From contig NZ_CP027770.1 in the NCBI RefSeq assembly GCF_003012915.1, forward strand, positions 868,001-932,000: a stretch of DNA of 64,000 bases, read 5' to 3'. The notes below the pieces were generated by a model. That model did not search any database. It was given only the letters and a program-made list of their open reading frames with translations, and was not told the origin of the DNA. This stretch comes from Staphylococcus felis. Its GTDB lineage: Bacteria > Bacillota > Bacilli > Staphylococcales > Staphylococcaceae. How positions within the stretch are numbered: the first letter of the stretch is position 1; every line of letters starts with the position of its first letter. Both the position numbers and the translations under genes were made by a program. Shown here one piece after another: positions 1-9,433 of the stretch.

Positions 1-402
1 CATAAAGGGAAAATAGTGCAAGCGGGTCAGATTGTCATGAATATGATGACAACCGAATGTGTAATAGTGAGTGAGCGTCATGAAGGAAGCATATTACCTT
101 ACAACTATACATTAATCGAAATTGATGAGACACGCCTAGACAGTCAATATCTTGTGTATTGGTTTAATATGTCACCTTCAGCACAAGCACAACTTAATCA
201 ATTCATGCAGGGGGGATCACTTGTTAAAAAGCTGACACTCAATCACTTGAAACAAATCAAAATACAACCACCACCACTGAAAAAACAAAAGCTTATCGGT
301 CGAATAGCTGCATATCGAAAACGTCAAAAGTACTTATATCAAAAAAAGCAATATCTTATGGACCAATTTTTAGTAGAACAGTTATTAAGGGAGGAATATT
401 AA
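1..402 (+). CDS. Type I restriction specificity (HsdS)-like protein, C-terminal part
   Basis: The frame is open from base 1, so the gene begins outside the window; a GTG at 16 is only an internal possibility. The visible ~134 residues look like the end of a target-recognition half-domain: a stretch of the type YLVYWFNMSP, a GGSLVKKLTL segment, then a charged helical tail (KKQKLIGRIAAYRKRQK...). This pattern is typical of HsdS conserved regions that bind HsdM. It stops one base before the hsdM start, so it is co-transcribed with hsdM. A second, full-length hsdS follows hsdM, so this is either an accessory half-subunit or the tail of another S gene. No restriction (HsdR) gene is visible; it may lie upstream or elsewhere. 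Confidence 0.7.
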   Translation, partial: HKGKIVQAGQIVMNMMTTECVIVSERHEGSILPYNYTLIEIDETRLDSQYLVYWFNMSPSAQAQLNQFMQGGSLVKKLTLNHLKQIKIQPPPLKKQKLIGRIAAYRKRQKYLYQKKQYLMDQFLVEQLLREEY

Positions 403-403
403 T

Positions 404-1960
404 ATGTCAACAACTGAAAAACAACGTCAACAACAAGCAGAATTACAAAAGAAATTATGGAGTATTGCTAACGATTTACGTGGGAATATGGATGCAAGTG
501 AATTCCGAAACTATATTTTAGGATTAATTTTCTATCGTTTCTTATCTGAAAAGACAGAACAAGAAGTAGAAGATATGTTAAAAGAAGAGAATATTTCATA
601 TGAAGATGCTTGGCAGAACGAAGAGTATCAAGAAGTTATACGTGAAGAACTGATTCAATCTAATGGATTTGTTGTTGAACCTCAGGAACGCTTTAGTCAC
701 CTTATTCGTAAAATAGAAAACCAAACATTTGATATTGAAGACTTACATCGTGCAGTCAATCATATCGAAGAATCCACACGTGGAGAAGAGAGTGAAGATG
801 ACTTCAACCATTTATTCGCTGATATGGACCTTCACTCAACACGACTAGGTAATACCAATGCTGCACGTACTAAACTAATTGCTAAAGTAATGATGAATAT
901 CAGTACACTACCATTTGTACATAGTGACATGGAGATTGATATGCTTGGCGATGCATATGAATACTTAATTGGTCAATTTGCAGCAAACGCCGGTAAAAAA
1001 GCTGGAGAGTTCTACACGCCACAACAAGTCTCAAAAATACTAGCTAAAATTGTCACAACAGGTCGCAAAGACTTAAAAAATGTTTATGACCCGACATGTG
1101 GTTCAGGTTCACTCTTATTACGTGTAGGACGTGAAGCAAACGTTCGTCATTACTACGGTCAAGAATACAACAATACAACATTTAACTTGGCTCGTATGAA
1201 CATGTTATTACACAACAAAAACTACCAACAGTTCACAATTGAAAATGGTGACACACTAGAAGACCCTGCAGTGAAAGAAGAGCGATTTGAAGCAGTAGTG
1301 GCTAACCCGCCATATAGTGCTAAGTGGAGTGCTGATCCATCATTTATGGACGATGAACGTTTCAGCAATTATGGTAAGTTAGCACCAAAATCAAAAGCAG
1401 ACTTTGCCTTTATTCAACACATGATATACTACTTAGATGATAACGGCACAATGGCAGTTGTATTACCACACGGTGTTTTATTTAGAGGCGCAGCAGAAGG
1501 TAAAATCCGTCGCTATTTAATCGAAGAAAAGAACTATCTTGATGCCATCATTGGATTACCAGCGAACCTTTTCTTCGGTACAAGCATTCCGACAAGTATC
1601 CTAGTATTCAAAAAATGCCGTAAAGATGATGACAATGTCCTCTTTATCGATGCATCACAATCATTCGAAAAAGGGAAAAATCAAAACCATCTCTCTGATG
1701 AAGATGTTGAAAAAATCGTCAACACATATCGTAACCGTGAGACAATTGATAAGTTTAGCTATAATGCCTCACTCGAAGAAATCAAAGAGAATGACTATAA
1801 CCTAAATATTCCTAGATACGTCGATACATTTGAAGAAGAAGAGCCAATTGACCTCGACCAAGTCCAACAAGAACTTAAAGTGATTGATAACGAAATAGCA
1901 CAAGTAGAAGCTGAAATCAATGGCTACCTTAAAGAGTTAGGGGTGTTGAAAGATGAGTGA
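404..1960 (+). CDS. hsdM: Type I restriction-modification DNA methyltransferase subunit HsdM
   Basis: This 518-residue protein is the adenine methyltransferase subunit of a type I system. An N-terminal helical HsdM domain (about residues 10-160) precedes the catalytic domain, which has FYTPQQV near residue 202, the SAM-binding motif DPTCGSGS near 228 and the N6-adenine motif NPPY near 301. Length is normal for staphylococcal HsdM. The start follows GGGAGG at a good distance. It overlaps hsdS by 8 bp, indicating translational coupling. With HsdS it would methylate a bipartite target; cleavage would need an HsdR not seen here. Confidence 0.95.
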   Translation: MSTTEKQRQQQAELQKKLWSIANDLRGNMDASEFRNYILGLIFYRFLSEKTEQEVEDMLKEENISYEDAWQNEEYQEVIREELIQSNGFVVEPQERFSHLIRKIENQTFDIEDLHRAVNHIEESTRGEESEDDFNHLFADMDLHSTRLGNTNAARTKLIAKVMMNISTLPFVHSDMEIDMLGDAYEYLIGQFAANAGKKAGEFYTPQQVSKILAKIVTTGRKDLKNVYDPTCGSGSLLLRVGREANVRHYYGQEYNNTTFNLARMNMLLHNKNYQQFTIENGDTLEDPAVKEERFEAVVANPPYSAKWSADPSFMDDERFSNYGKLAPKSKADFAFIQHMIYYLDDNGTMAVVLPHGVLFRGAAEGKIRRYLIEEKNYLDAIIGLPANLFFGTSIPTSILVFKKCRKDDDNVLFIDASQSFEKGKNQNHLSDEDVEKIVNTYRNRETIDKFSYNASLEEIKENDYNLNIPRYVDTFEEEEPIDLDQVQQELKVIDNEIAQVEAEINGYLKELGVLKDE

Positions 1961-3176
1961 ATCGAAAAGAAACATCCCTGAACTGCGTTTCCCAGAATTT
2001 ACAGGAGAATGGGAAGAAAAGAAGTTGGGGGAGATAGTTGAATTTTCTAAAGGTAAATATTTAGGTAAAAAAGATTTAAGTGAAAAAGGAGTTAAGTGTA
2101 TTCTCTATGGAGAGTTATATACAAAATACGGGCCAATAATAACTGATATATATAGCAGTACAAATGCAGATAAAAAGTTGTTAAAAGAAGGAAAGTATAA
2201 CCAAATTTTAATACCTTCATCTGGAGAAACTTCTGTAGATATAGCGACCGCTTCTTCTATTGAGTTTGATAATGAATTCTATATAGGAGGGGATATAAAT
2301 ATATTAGAGCCTAAAATTGATAAAGGAACATTTATTTCATTATCTTTAAATGGTGTGAATAAGTTAAATTTATCAAAGTATGCTCAAGGAAAAAGTGTTG
2401 TACACATATATAATAATGATATAAAAAAGTTAAAGATAAGTATGGCGGTTGAATTAGAAGAACAAGAAAAGATTGGCACGTTTTTCAGTAAGCTTGATCG
2501 ATTGATTGAGCTTGAAGAGAAAAAATATGAATTGTTAGAGCAACAAAAGCGCGGCTATATGCAAAAGATTTTCTCTCAAGAACTAAGATTTAAAGATGAA
2601 AATGGGAATGCTTTTAAAGAATGGAAAAATACTAATTTCAATTATTTTATGAGTGAGCCTGATAATTTAGAAAAAGGGAATAATTTACTAAAAGACCAAT
2701 TATTAACAGTTAAGTTACAAGGTAACGGCGTAAGTAAAGCAAATATCAATAGAGCACTAAAAATGGGGGCAACTGTGTATTACAAAAGATTCGCTGGACA
2801 ATTTATTTATGGTAAGCAAAACTTTTTTAATGGAGCCTTAGGAATTGTACCCAAATCTTTAGATAACTTTTATAGTTCCGGTGATGTTCCTGCTCTGAAT
2901 ATTGACTACAGTAAAATTGATAGATATTATTTTATAAATTATATATCTAGAGAAGATTACTATAGAAAGAAAGAAGCTTTTTCAACTGGTACTGGTAGCA
3001 AGCGAATACATGAAAAAACTTTATTGGGATTTGATATAATGTTACCCAGTGTTGAAGAACAACATAAGATAGGTGCTTTTTTCAATAGGTTAGATACTTT
3101 TATTGAAAAACAAGAAGATAAAGTTGAGTTATTAAAGCAACGGAAACAAGGCTTTTTACAGAAGATGTTTGTGTAG
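1953..3176 (+). CDS. hsdS: Type I restriction specificity subunit HsdS
   Basis: A 407-residue DNA-recognition subunit. It shows the usual two-fold layout: a recognition domain starting with PELRFPEFTGEWEEKKLGEI, a central helical spacer (EEQEKIGTFFSKLDRLIELEEKK), a second recognition domain and a second helical spacer (EEQHKIGAFFNRLDTFIEKQ). The two spacers are clear repeats of each other, which is diagnostic of HsdS. The recognition domains are more AT-rich than hsdM, as expected for shuffled specificity segments. The start overlaps the hsdM end. Confidence 0.95.
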   Translation: MSESKRNIPELRFPEFTGEWEEKKLGEIVEFSKGKYLGKKDLSEKGVKCILYGELYTKYGPIITDIYSSTNADKKLLKEGKYNQILIPSSGETSVDIATASSIEFDNEFYIGGDINILEPKIDKGTFISLSLNGVNKLNLSKYAQGKSVVHIYNNDIKKLKISMAVELEEQEKIGTFFSKLDRLIELEEKKYELLEQQKRGYMQKIFSQELRFKDENGNAFKEWKNTNFNYFMSEPDNLEKGNNLLKDQLLTVKLQGNGVSKANINRALKMGATVYYKRFAGQFIYGKQNFFNGALGIVPKSLDNFYSSGDVPALNIDYSKIDRYYFINYISREDYYRKKEAFSTGTGSKRIHEKTLLGFDIMLPSVEEQHKIGAFFNRLDTFIEKQEDKVELLKQRKQGFLQKMFV

Positions 3177-3291
3177 TGTTGATAACGGCCTATTATGTAA
3201 AAAAGTTTGAGACATTATATTAATAAAACAGGGTTCTAAAAAGAGATGGATTGTCGCGAATAGATGACATTAACCTCGCCATTAGTCCTTC

Positions 3292-3477
3292 TTATTGCTT
3301 GTGCTTTGTTTTGACACATACACCTATGAAGATAAGCAAATTGATTAAACCAATGACTATTGCAAAGATACGTACATTATGTTCAAATTCAAAAAAATGT
3401 GGCCAACTTAATAAGATAAGTGCAATGATGAATAATACAATGATTACTGATAAATACATTTTATTCTTGATGAGCAT
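3292..3477 (-). CDS. Small two-segment membrane protein, unknown function
   Basis: About 61 residues with two hydrophobic stretches (roughly residues 7-24 and 36-54) and a basic end (KTKHKQ). I chose ATG at 3477 because an AAAGG lies 8 bases upstream; a GTG at 3486 would add three residues. An overlapping plus-strand frame has no comparable signals. I do not recognise the family. Convergent with hsdS. Confidence 0.5.
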   Translation of the reverse strand: MLIKNKMYLSVIIVLFIIALILLSWPHFFEFEHNVRIFAIVIGLINLLIFIGVCVKTKHKQ

Positions 3478-3584
3478 CACGTTCACCTTTTCTTAAAGAG
3501 TTTCTCAATTTAAAACTTTATCATAATGCAATATATCAATCTTATGCATAGTATAATATAAATATAATGTGTCTACAATTATAA

Positions 3585-3615
3585 GAAGCACTGTTGCCCC
3601 GGTCAACAGTGCTTC
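3585..3615. other. Perfect 12-bp hairpin in intergenic DNA
   Basis: GAAGCACTGTTG (3585-3596) and its exact complement (3604-3615) flank a 7-base GC-rich loop. There is no strong T-run on either side, so a simple terminator is doubtful. It lies alone between two small minus-strand genes. Confidence 0.5.
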
Positions 3616-3777
3616 CTATAACAAGTTTGTTATATTAACAGCATCAGAAAAAGTGAAAGGTTATGGGAATAGCGTATTCGCATCAGAAATCATTTTAAAA
3701 AGTGTTTTATATATACGCTATTTTGTGTAGTCATCAGATACATTTTGTCCGGGGATACTTTATGTGAGGGACTAAGG

Positions 3778-3860
3778 TTTAGAATGTCTTTTTCTAAAGG
3801 GTGTGGATGTCAATTGCGCGCACATTTCGGGAGGCTCGCGAAGGGGATAGACATTCTAAA
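3778..3860. repeat. Inverted repeat with long loop in a gene-free stretch
   Basis: TTTAGAATGTCT (3778-3789) is exactly complementary to 3849-3860 around a 59-base loop that contains short GC-rich words. The surrounding 3.5-4.19 kb region has no convincing gene. It could be a decayed intergenic repeat or a structured RNA; I cannot tell which. Confidence 0.35.
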
Positions 3861-4188
3861 TCAATAGCCCTAGGGTTTCTAACAAAGTGTACTTTCTCTC
3901 TTTAAGAATCGATGGTGTCAAGTCCCAATCGCACTTGTCTTCACCCTTTGATCTTTAAGATGTCAATACTATGATGATTTGACGCTTCATATCTATAACA
4001 ATATAGGTGTTGTAGTGTCTAAGATGATTATTATCAAATACGCATATGACTATAGATATCTGGAGATCTGAATTGTCATCACACCATAAATATGTACATT
4101 TATAGATCAAGTTGATGTTGCAAAAGTATAACGCAGCGCATCAACATTTATATAAAAAGGTTTTGTTTATATTTGAATGATTCTATTT

Positions 4189-4416
4189 CTATGGGTCATG
4201 GTTAATTAGTAAACGGTTATCTTTGACTTCGATGGCTTGAAGTAGGTAGGGTTCGCTGTATGGATAGATAAAATGCGTCTTTAATATATTGTCGAAAATA
4301 TTTATAGTATCGTAATTGTTAGTGAGTAAAAAGGAACGCGTATGACGGACTGCCAGGTGTTGAGAAGATAAAGTCGAGGTGAGCAAGGTGATAATTGTAG
4401 GATATAACTTAATCAT
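4189..4416 (-). CDS. Hypothetical 75-residue protein with strong ribosome-binding site
   Basis: The ATG at 4416 is preceded by AGGAGGG seven bases upstream. That, in an otherwise gene-poor region, is the main reason to believe it. The N-terminus (MIKLYPTIITLLTSTLSS) is mildly hydrophobic; the rest is polar and not repetitive. No family recognised. Upstream DNA (4441-4520) is very AT-rich with several TATAAT-like words. Confidence 0.45.
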   Translation of the reverse strand: MIKLYPTIITLLTSTLSSQHLAVRHTRSFLLTNNYDTINIFDNILKTHFIYPYSEPYLLQAIEVKDNRLLINHDP

Positions 4417-4638
4417 GATGTGACCCTCCTGATGTAATAAGTTGTAAAATATTGCAATGGCATTATATAAGATTGTCTATATAATATGTTTTGTTATGTA
4501 TATTATATAGTGCAATGTTGAATAATGCAACAACTTTTTTCAGAAAAATCGAAAAAATATTAAGATGCTTAGTAAATATGTAAAAAATTTTAATGAATGT
4601 TTTGTTTTTTTACTAAAAGATATTGAGATAAACAAAAG

Positions 4639-4706
4639 AGAACCCATAGTGAGAGCTTAAAGATATGCCATAAGGGTACATCAGTAGCTTTTAACACTTT
4701 GGGTTC
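4639..4706. terminator. Imperfect hairpin terminator behind the ketopantoate reductase-like gene
   Basis: AACCCATAGTG...AGCT pairs imperfectly with AGCT...CACTTTGGGTT, and the minus-strand side runs into CTCTTTTGTTT. It would end the minus-strand gene at 4785-5729. Confidence 0.5.
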
Positions 4707-4784
4707 CTACTTATGAATGAGTTGTGGATACGCAAATAGAAATGCGTCTATGATTTGTCTGTTTGTGTGTATGTTGCGTCGAGA

Positions 4785-5729
4785 TTATGACTGATCCTCA
4801 ATATGAACGAACTCATACTGATGAATCAAAAATGTGAGTGTATCATTGTAAGGTGTATCAATATCCGCTTCATCTCCGTATTTTGAGATTTGACCGTTAA
4901 GGTAGTCGATTTCTGTATATCTACCGTTGTATAGATCTTGATGCATCGAAGGATAATGTAATCCTTGTGCTTCTTTTGGATAGGCATTCTCAATTTTTTG
5001 GATGAGCTCCTGTTGATCGAGGTGAACACCACGAGATGTTGCGACTTGTACAATTTCTGCTACGAGTGGGTGGACGAGTTTTGAAGCAATAGGGTTTTGA
5101 CTGAATTCATATATCGTCTTGTCAAAAATCGTGCATAGTGGATTTAATACACTGTTCAAGGTAGCTTTAGACCAGATTGAACGAAATATATCGTCACTGA
5201 CTTTCGCGTTTAACTGTGCATCATTCAACATTTGAGCGATACGTTCTGTGCGCTCATCAGTTTGACCGTCTGCACGTTGTAATTCAATGCTACCTATTCC
5301 TTCAAGCAATACTTTGCCAAGGCCACGTAATCCTGCAGTCCACATCGTTACAGCTAAAAAGATCTGTTCATGTGGCACAATTTTTGAAAGGCGTTCATCA
5401 TGGCCTAATCCATTCATCATTGAGAGTACGGCGGTATGATGAGTAATAGCCCCCTTATCATATAATTTTCTAACTACTTCTTCAGATTGCATTGATTTGG
5501 TTAAGACGATAGCCAAATCAAATGATTCATTCACTTCATTGGGTGTCGTGACTGGAATATCAATGGTATACGTGTCAGTTTCGGTCTGAACTTCAAGCCC
5601 CTTTTCGCGTATGGCTTGCACATGGTCTTCCCATGTATCGATTAAAGTAACTGAATATCCTGCCTGTGATAATTGTGAACCAATTCGGCACCCCATAGCG
5701 CCAGAGCCAATAATTGAGATTTTTCTCAT
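4785..5729 (-). CDS. 2-dehydropantoate 2-reductase family protein
   Basis: A 314-residue NADPH-dependent reductase of the PanE/ApbA family. The N-terminal Rossmann motif IIGSGAMGCRIGSQL is at residues 5-19 and a beta-strand acid follows (VTLID). The C-terminal helical ApbA_C domain includes SIWSKATLNSVLNPLC. True PanE reduces ketopantoate to pantoate in coenzyme A synthesis. Several staphylococcal paralogues have unproven substrates, and there are no pan genes next to it, so the substrate is not fixed here. Confidence 0.85.
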   Translation of the reverse strand: MRKISIIGSGAMGCRIGSQLSQAGYSVTLIDTWEDHVQAIREKGLEVQTETDTYTIDIPVTTPNEVNESFDLAIVLTKSMQSEEVVRKLYDKGAITHHTAVLSMMNGLGHDERLSKIVPHEQIFLAVTMWTAGLRGLGKVLLEGIGSIELQRADGQTDERTERIAQMLNDAQLNAKVSDDIFRSIWSKATLNSVLNPLCTIFDKTIYEFSQNPIASKLVHPLVAEIVQVATSRGVHLDQQELIQKIENAYPKEAQGLHYPSMHQDLYNGRYTEIDYLNGQISKYGDEADIDTPYNDTLTFLIHQYEFVHIEDQS

Positions 5730-5979
5730 TTTTCAGACTCCTTTCTTTATAGATTTACAATCTCCATTACAGAAGAGTATAGATTTAATATTAATTGATG
5801 TCAACATTTAATTTTGTGCTACAGATAATTTTGCGGGTTTTTTAGGGGATGTTTCATACTTATTTTAGTACGCCTAGCTAACTAAAAGTGATGCAATATG
5901 GTGTATAAATTGAAAAACTGCATCAATTTTGCCTCGTTTTTTAAAAAATTGAATATTTCTTGATGATGCAAAAAATAAA

Positions 5980-6425
5980 GCAAAAAGGTCAAAATTTTTT
6001 GCTCGCCATCCCATTCTCCTTGAATCCTGAGCACTTGTTCAACAACCTTGTGATAGACGGTGTTTCGCAAGTAGGATTCTCGACAGAATGTCATGACTCG
6101 TCAAAATTTGGGGAACAATTTTGCTCGTCATTCCATTCTGCTTGAATCCTAAACACTTGCTCAACAACCTTGTGATAGACGGTGTTTCGATTGCAGAGTT
6201 TTCGGCATAACTTCGCAATTCTTCAAAATTTGAGGAACAATTTTTTGAATTGCTCGAGTTATGCTCAAACTCTAACCGCAAGCTCAACAACCTTTTTTGA
6301 TAGACGGTGTTTCGATTGCTGACTTCTCAACAGAACTACACAGTTTCACAAAATTTGGGGAACAATTTTGTTCACTGTTAGGTTCTGCTCGAAGTCAAAG
6401 CGCAATCTCAACAACCTTTTTTGAT
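5980..6425. repeat. Tandem array of ~122-124-bp hairpin repeats (array 1)
   Basis: The joint TCAACAACCTT recurs at 6039, 6161, 6284 and 6408. After the first three, it is followed by GATAGACGGTGTTTCG. Each full unit is a long hairpin around the conserved loop AAAATTTGGGGAACAATTTT (GAGG in the middle copy). Arms differ between units but remain complementary: GGATTC/GAATCC and CAGAATG/CATTCTG in unit 1; GAGTTT/AAACTC, GCATAAC/GTTATGC and GCAATTC/GAATTGC in unit 2; GACTTC/GAAGTC, CAGAAC/GTTCTG and ACAGT/ACTGT in unit 3. A degenerate partial unit precedes 6039. No coding sense was found. Confidence 0.85.
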
Positions 6426-7754
6426 ATAGTTGTGTGTGAGTGCTTTGACTTTTGGAGATAGGATTAATACGGCGATGATGTTTGGAATTAATACGATGGC
6501 TAGTGCAAGGTCGAGAAGGTTCCACAATTGTGTGCCGACTCCAATTGCACCTATGATGATGGAGATGACGTATATGACTTTCATGATTGTGCCTGCTGTG
6601 ATGCCGAATATGAATTCAGCCATACGTGACCCATAAAAGATAATGACGATTATCGTCGAAAATACAAAGAATACCATCGAAATTGAGACGATGGCACTGC
6701 CGAAACTACCAAATGCATCGTGGAAGGCGCGTGCAGTGAGTGCTGCAGCGTTCTCTTTTGCGTCAGGCTCTTGCCAAACGCCAGAGACGAGTACGACAAA
6801 TGCTGTTGTCGTACAAATGACAAGTGTATCGACTATAATCTCACTGACAGCCCAAAATGCTTGGCGGACGGGATGGTCTGTCTGAGCGGCAGCATGTGCA
6901 ATTGAAGAAGTTCCTAGACCTGCTTCATTTGAATATATCCCTCGTGCAAAACCCCAACGAATTGTTGTGGCAAGTGCTGCGCCAAAACTACCTCCGAGCG
7001 CTGCATCCGGACGAAAGGCTTTTTCGATAATAAGTATCATGATATGAGGTAAATGCTGAATGTTTATAATCACAATACCGATGCTTAAAATCAGGTAAAG
7101 TGCGACCATGACCGGGACTATCATCTCTGTAAATGTCGCAATACGTTTTACACCACCGAACACCACAAGTGACGCAATGATTGCTAAAATGAGACCTGTG
7201 ACAATAGGCGGAATATGAAAAGTATCATGCACTGTACTTGCAACTGAGTGGCCTTGTACCATGGTGCTCGGTATGATTTCAAGTGCGAGAGCTACAGCGA
7301 ATACTATCGCAAAAATCATCCCTAATTGGCGATTGCGAAAACCATTTTTCATGTAATAGGTTGGCCCGCCTACAAACTCACCTTGACTATTTTTCTCTCG
7401 ATAATGAACGCCTAACACACTTTCACTAAATTTGAGTGCCATTCCGAAAAAAGCGATCACAATCATCCAGAAAACAGCGCCCGGACCACCCATCATAATG
7501 GCGGTAGGGACACCTACAATATTGGCAGCGCCTACAGTAGAGGAGAGTGCTGAGGTAAGTGCTTGGCGTGGTGTAATGGTTCCTTCTCCTACCGGGGTTG
7601 CATTAAATTGTCCAAATGTTTGTTTTATGATATAACCAAAATACCGAAACTGAATTCCCTTTAAGTAGCATGTCAAAAATAAACTCGATAGCAACAGAAG
7701 CAACACAATGGGATATCCCCATAACCAATTTGTAAATTGAATAAGATATGACAT
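6408..7754 (-). CDS. Sodium:alanine symporter family (AGCS) transporter
   Basis: A 448-residue membrane protein of the AGCS family, importing alanine or glycine with Na+. Family signatures include GEGTITPRQALTSALSSTVG, the NIVGVPTAI stretch and GFARGIYSNEAGLGTSSIAH; about ten hydrophobic segments are visible. I start at ATG 7754 (MSYLIQFTNWLWGYP) because AAAGGGGATG sits just upstream; an in-frame start 15 codons earlier lacks this. The last codons (KKGC and the stop) fall inside the conserved joint of the hairpin-repeat array, so the C-terminus appears to have been set by the repeat. Confidence 0.93.
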   Translation of the reverse strand: MSYLIQFTNWLWGYPIVLLLLLSSLFLTCYLKGIQFRYFGYIIKQTFGQFNATPVGEGTITPRQALTSALSSTVGAANIVGVPTAIMMGGPGAVFWMIVIAFFGMALKFSESVLGVHYREKNSQGEFVGGPTYYMKNGFRNRQLGMIFAIVFAVALALEIIPSTMVQGHSVASTVHDTFHIPPIVTGLILAIIASLVVFGGVKRIATFTEMIVPVMVALYLILSIGIVIINIQHLPHIMILIIEKAFRPDAALGGSFGAALATTIRWGFARGIYSNEAGLGTSSIAHAAAQTDHPVRQAFWAVSEIIVDTLVICTTTAFVVLVSGVWQEPDAKENAAALTARAFHDAFGSFGSAIVSISMVFFVFSTIIVIIFYGSRMAEFIFGITAGTIMKVIYVISIIIGAIGVGTQLWNLLDLALAIVLIPNIIAVLILSPKVKALTHNYIKKGC

Positions 7755-7981
7755 TGTTTCATCCCCTTTATATGATTCAATGCGAAATCGTAGTATCAAA
7801 TGAGCTATAAAATTATTATAGGTTAAATAGACTGAAATTTACAATAATTTATAAGAGTGATTTATCTTAATAATGCATTAAAGTGTTAACAATTTGGACA
7901 TAATCAGTGTACTTTTATAGATGAAAGTGATGAAAATTATATGTTAAAATATTCACATAAAAATAGAAAAGAGGAAGAGGT

Positions 7982-9283
7982 ATGCTTCTTTTTATTATAG
8001 AGATAATCATTATGGTCCTCGCAATTGTGTTAGGGTTACGCACTGCGGGGGCTTTAGGTTGCGGTATATTTGCTTTAGTAACTCAGCTTGTGATGATATT
8101 TGGTTTTGGTTTGCCACCGGGTTCTGCGCCTGTGACAGCGGTTTTAATTATTCTCTCAATTGGTATCGCTGGCGGGACGTTGCAAGCAACTGGTGGTATT
8201 GATTATTTAGTTCATTTAGCTTCAAAGATTATTGAACGCTTTCCAAAGTCAATTATTTTCATAGCGCCGTTGATTGTTTTTGTATTTGTCTTCGGTATAG
8301 GTACAGCGAATATTGCATTGTCATTAGAACCCATTATTGCTAAAACAGCAATCAAAGCACGTATACGCCCTAAAAAAGCATTAACTGTGTCTGTTTTAAC
8401 TGCGAATCTTGCATTGTTGTGTAGCCCAGCTGCATCTGCAACTGCGTATATGATTTCTGAATTTGCGGGACTTGGTTTTACGCTCGGTCAATATTTATCC
8501 ATTGTCTTGCCGACAGCGTTGATTACGATGTTTTTATTAAGTTGTTTTGTGACTTTTGTAGGACAAACGAAAATAGATGATGTCCATGCACAAACGATGT
8601 TGCAAAAGATTGGCCAATCTCAAACTGAAACGCAGTATAGCCTTCGCGTCAAACTGGGAGTTATGTCATTTATCATTGCTGTTATTTGTATTTTAACTTT
8701 TGGTATTTTCCCAGAGTTAAGTCCGTCATTTAAGGTCGATGGTGAGACGGTTCAATTACAAATGACAGAACTTGTACAACTCTTTATGTACATGAGTGCG
8801 ATGGTTAACTTATTACTGATCAAGGTTCAACCTCAACAAATTTTGTCCTCTCATATTACACAAGCAGCTATGGGGGCATTATTTGCGGTACTTGGACCAG
8901 GATGGCTTGGTGCCACAATCTTTAGTGCACCGTCCAACCGCTCAATTATGGAAGAACAAGTCGGTGGCCTCATTAGTGCGGCACCGTGGCTGATTATTTT
9001 ACTCGTTTCACTGATTGCGATGGTCGTTATCTCACAATCTGCAACGGCTTCGATTGTAGTACCGATTATGTTATCACTTGGAATACCACCTACATTTTTT
9101 ATGGCTGTTGTGCAAACGTTAAATGTGAACTTTGTTATTCCGGCACAACCGACAATTTTGTTTGCGGTCGATGTTGACGAAACGCGATCAACACGTACGA
9201 CAAGCTTTTTATTGCCAGGATTCTTCGGCATTACTGTATCAGTCATTGTCGGATTGAGTATTAAAACATTATTAGGATTATAA
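7982..9283 (+). CDS. Dcu-family anaerobic C4-dicarboxylate transporter
   Basis: A 433-residue polytopic membrane protein. The segment GGIDYLVHLASKIIERFPKS matches the hallmark region of DcuA/DcuB, as does the following APLIVFVFVFGIGTANIALS. In the family, Dcu proteins exchange or take up fumarate, malate, aspartate and succinate, mostly during anaerobic growth. SD AGAGGAAGAGG precedes the ATG, and a TATGTTAAAAT promoter-like stretch lies at about 7940. It stands alone between divergent and co-directional genes. Confidence 0.85.
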   Translation: MLLFIIEIIIMVLAIVLGLRTAGALGCGIFALVTQLVMIFGFGLPPGSAPVTAVLIILSIGIAGGTLQATGGIDYLVHLASKIIERFPKSIIFIAPLIVFVFVFGIGTANIALSLEPIIAKTAIKARIRPKKALTVSVLTANLALLCSPAASATAYMISEFAGLGFTLGQYLSIVLPTALITMFLLSCFVTFVGQTKIDDVHAQTMLQKIGQSQTETQYSLRVKLGVMSFIIAVICILTFGIFPELSPSFKVDGETVQLQMTELVQLFMYMSAMVNLLLIKVQPQQILSSHITQAAMGALFAVLGPGWLGATIFSAPSNRSIMEEQVGGLISAAPWLIILLVSLIAMVVISQSATASIVVPIMLSLGIPPTFFMAVVQTLNVNFVIPAQPTILFAVDVDETRSTRTTSFLLPGFFGITVSVIVGLSIKTLLGL

Positions 9284-9296
9284 AAGGATTGAATAT

Positions 9297-9335
9297 GACG
9301 GCTCGACATCATTTTGTCGGGTCGCTTTTTGTTTT
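9297..9335 (+). terminator. Rho-independent terminator of the Dcu gene
   Basis: GACGGCTCGACA pairs with TGTCGGGTCGC (one or two mismatches) and is followed by TTTTTG. Confidence 0.85.
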
Positions 9336-9433
9336 GTTTAAATTGTTAAAATATTTATTTTAAGAATGATGAATTGATGTTAAAGAGGTCCTATTATATG
9401 ATGAAAGCGGTCACATGTTAAGAGGAAAGAGTG

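Noticed and set aside
3251..3496. Plus-strand 81-residue frame overlapping the small membrane protein
   Set aside because: No ribosome-binding site; composition is the mirror of the hydrophobic minus-strand gene.
5882..6290. Short open frames on both strands within array 1
   Set aside because: They follow repeat units, begin without ribosome-binding sites and have no protein-like pattern; the DNA is explained by hairpin repeats.
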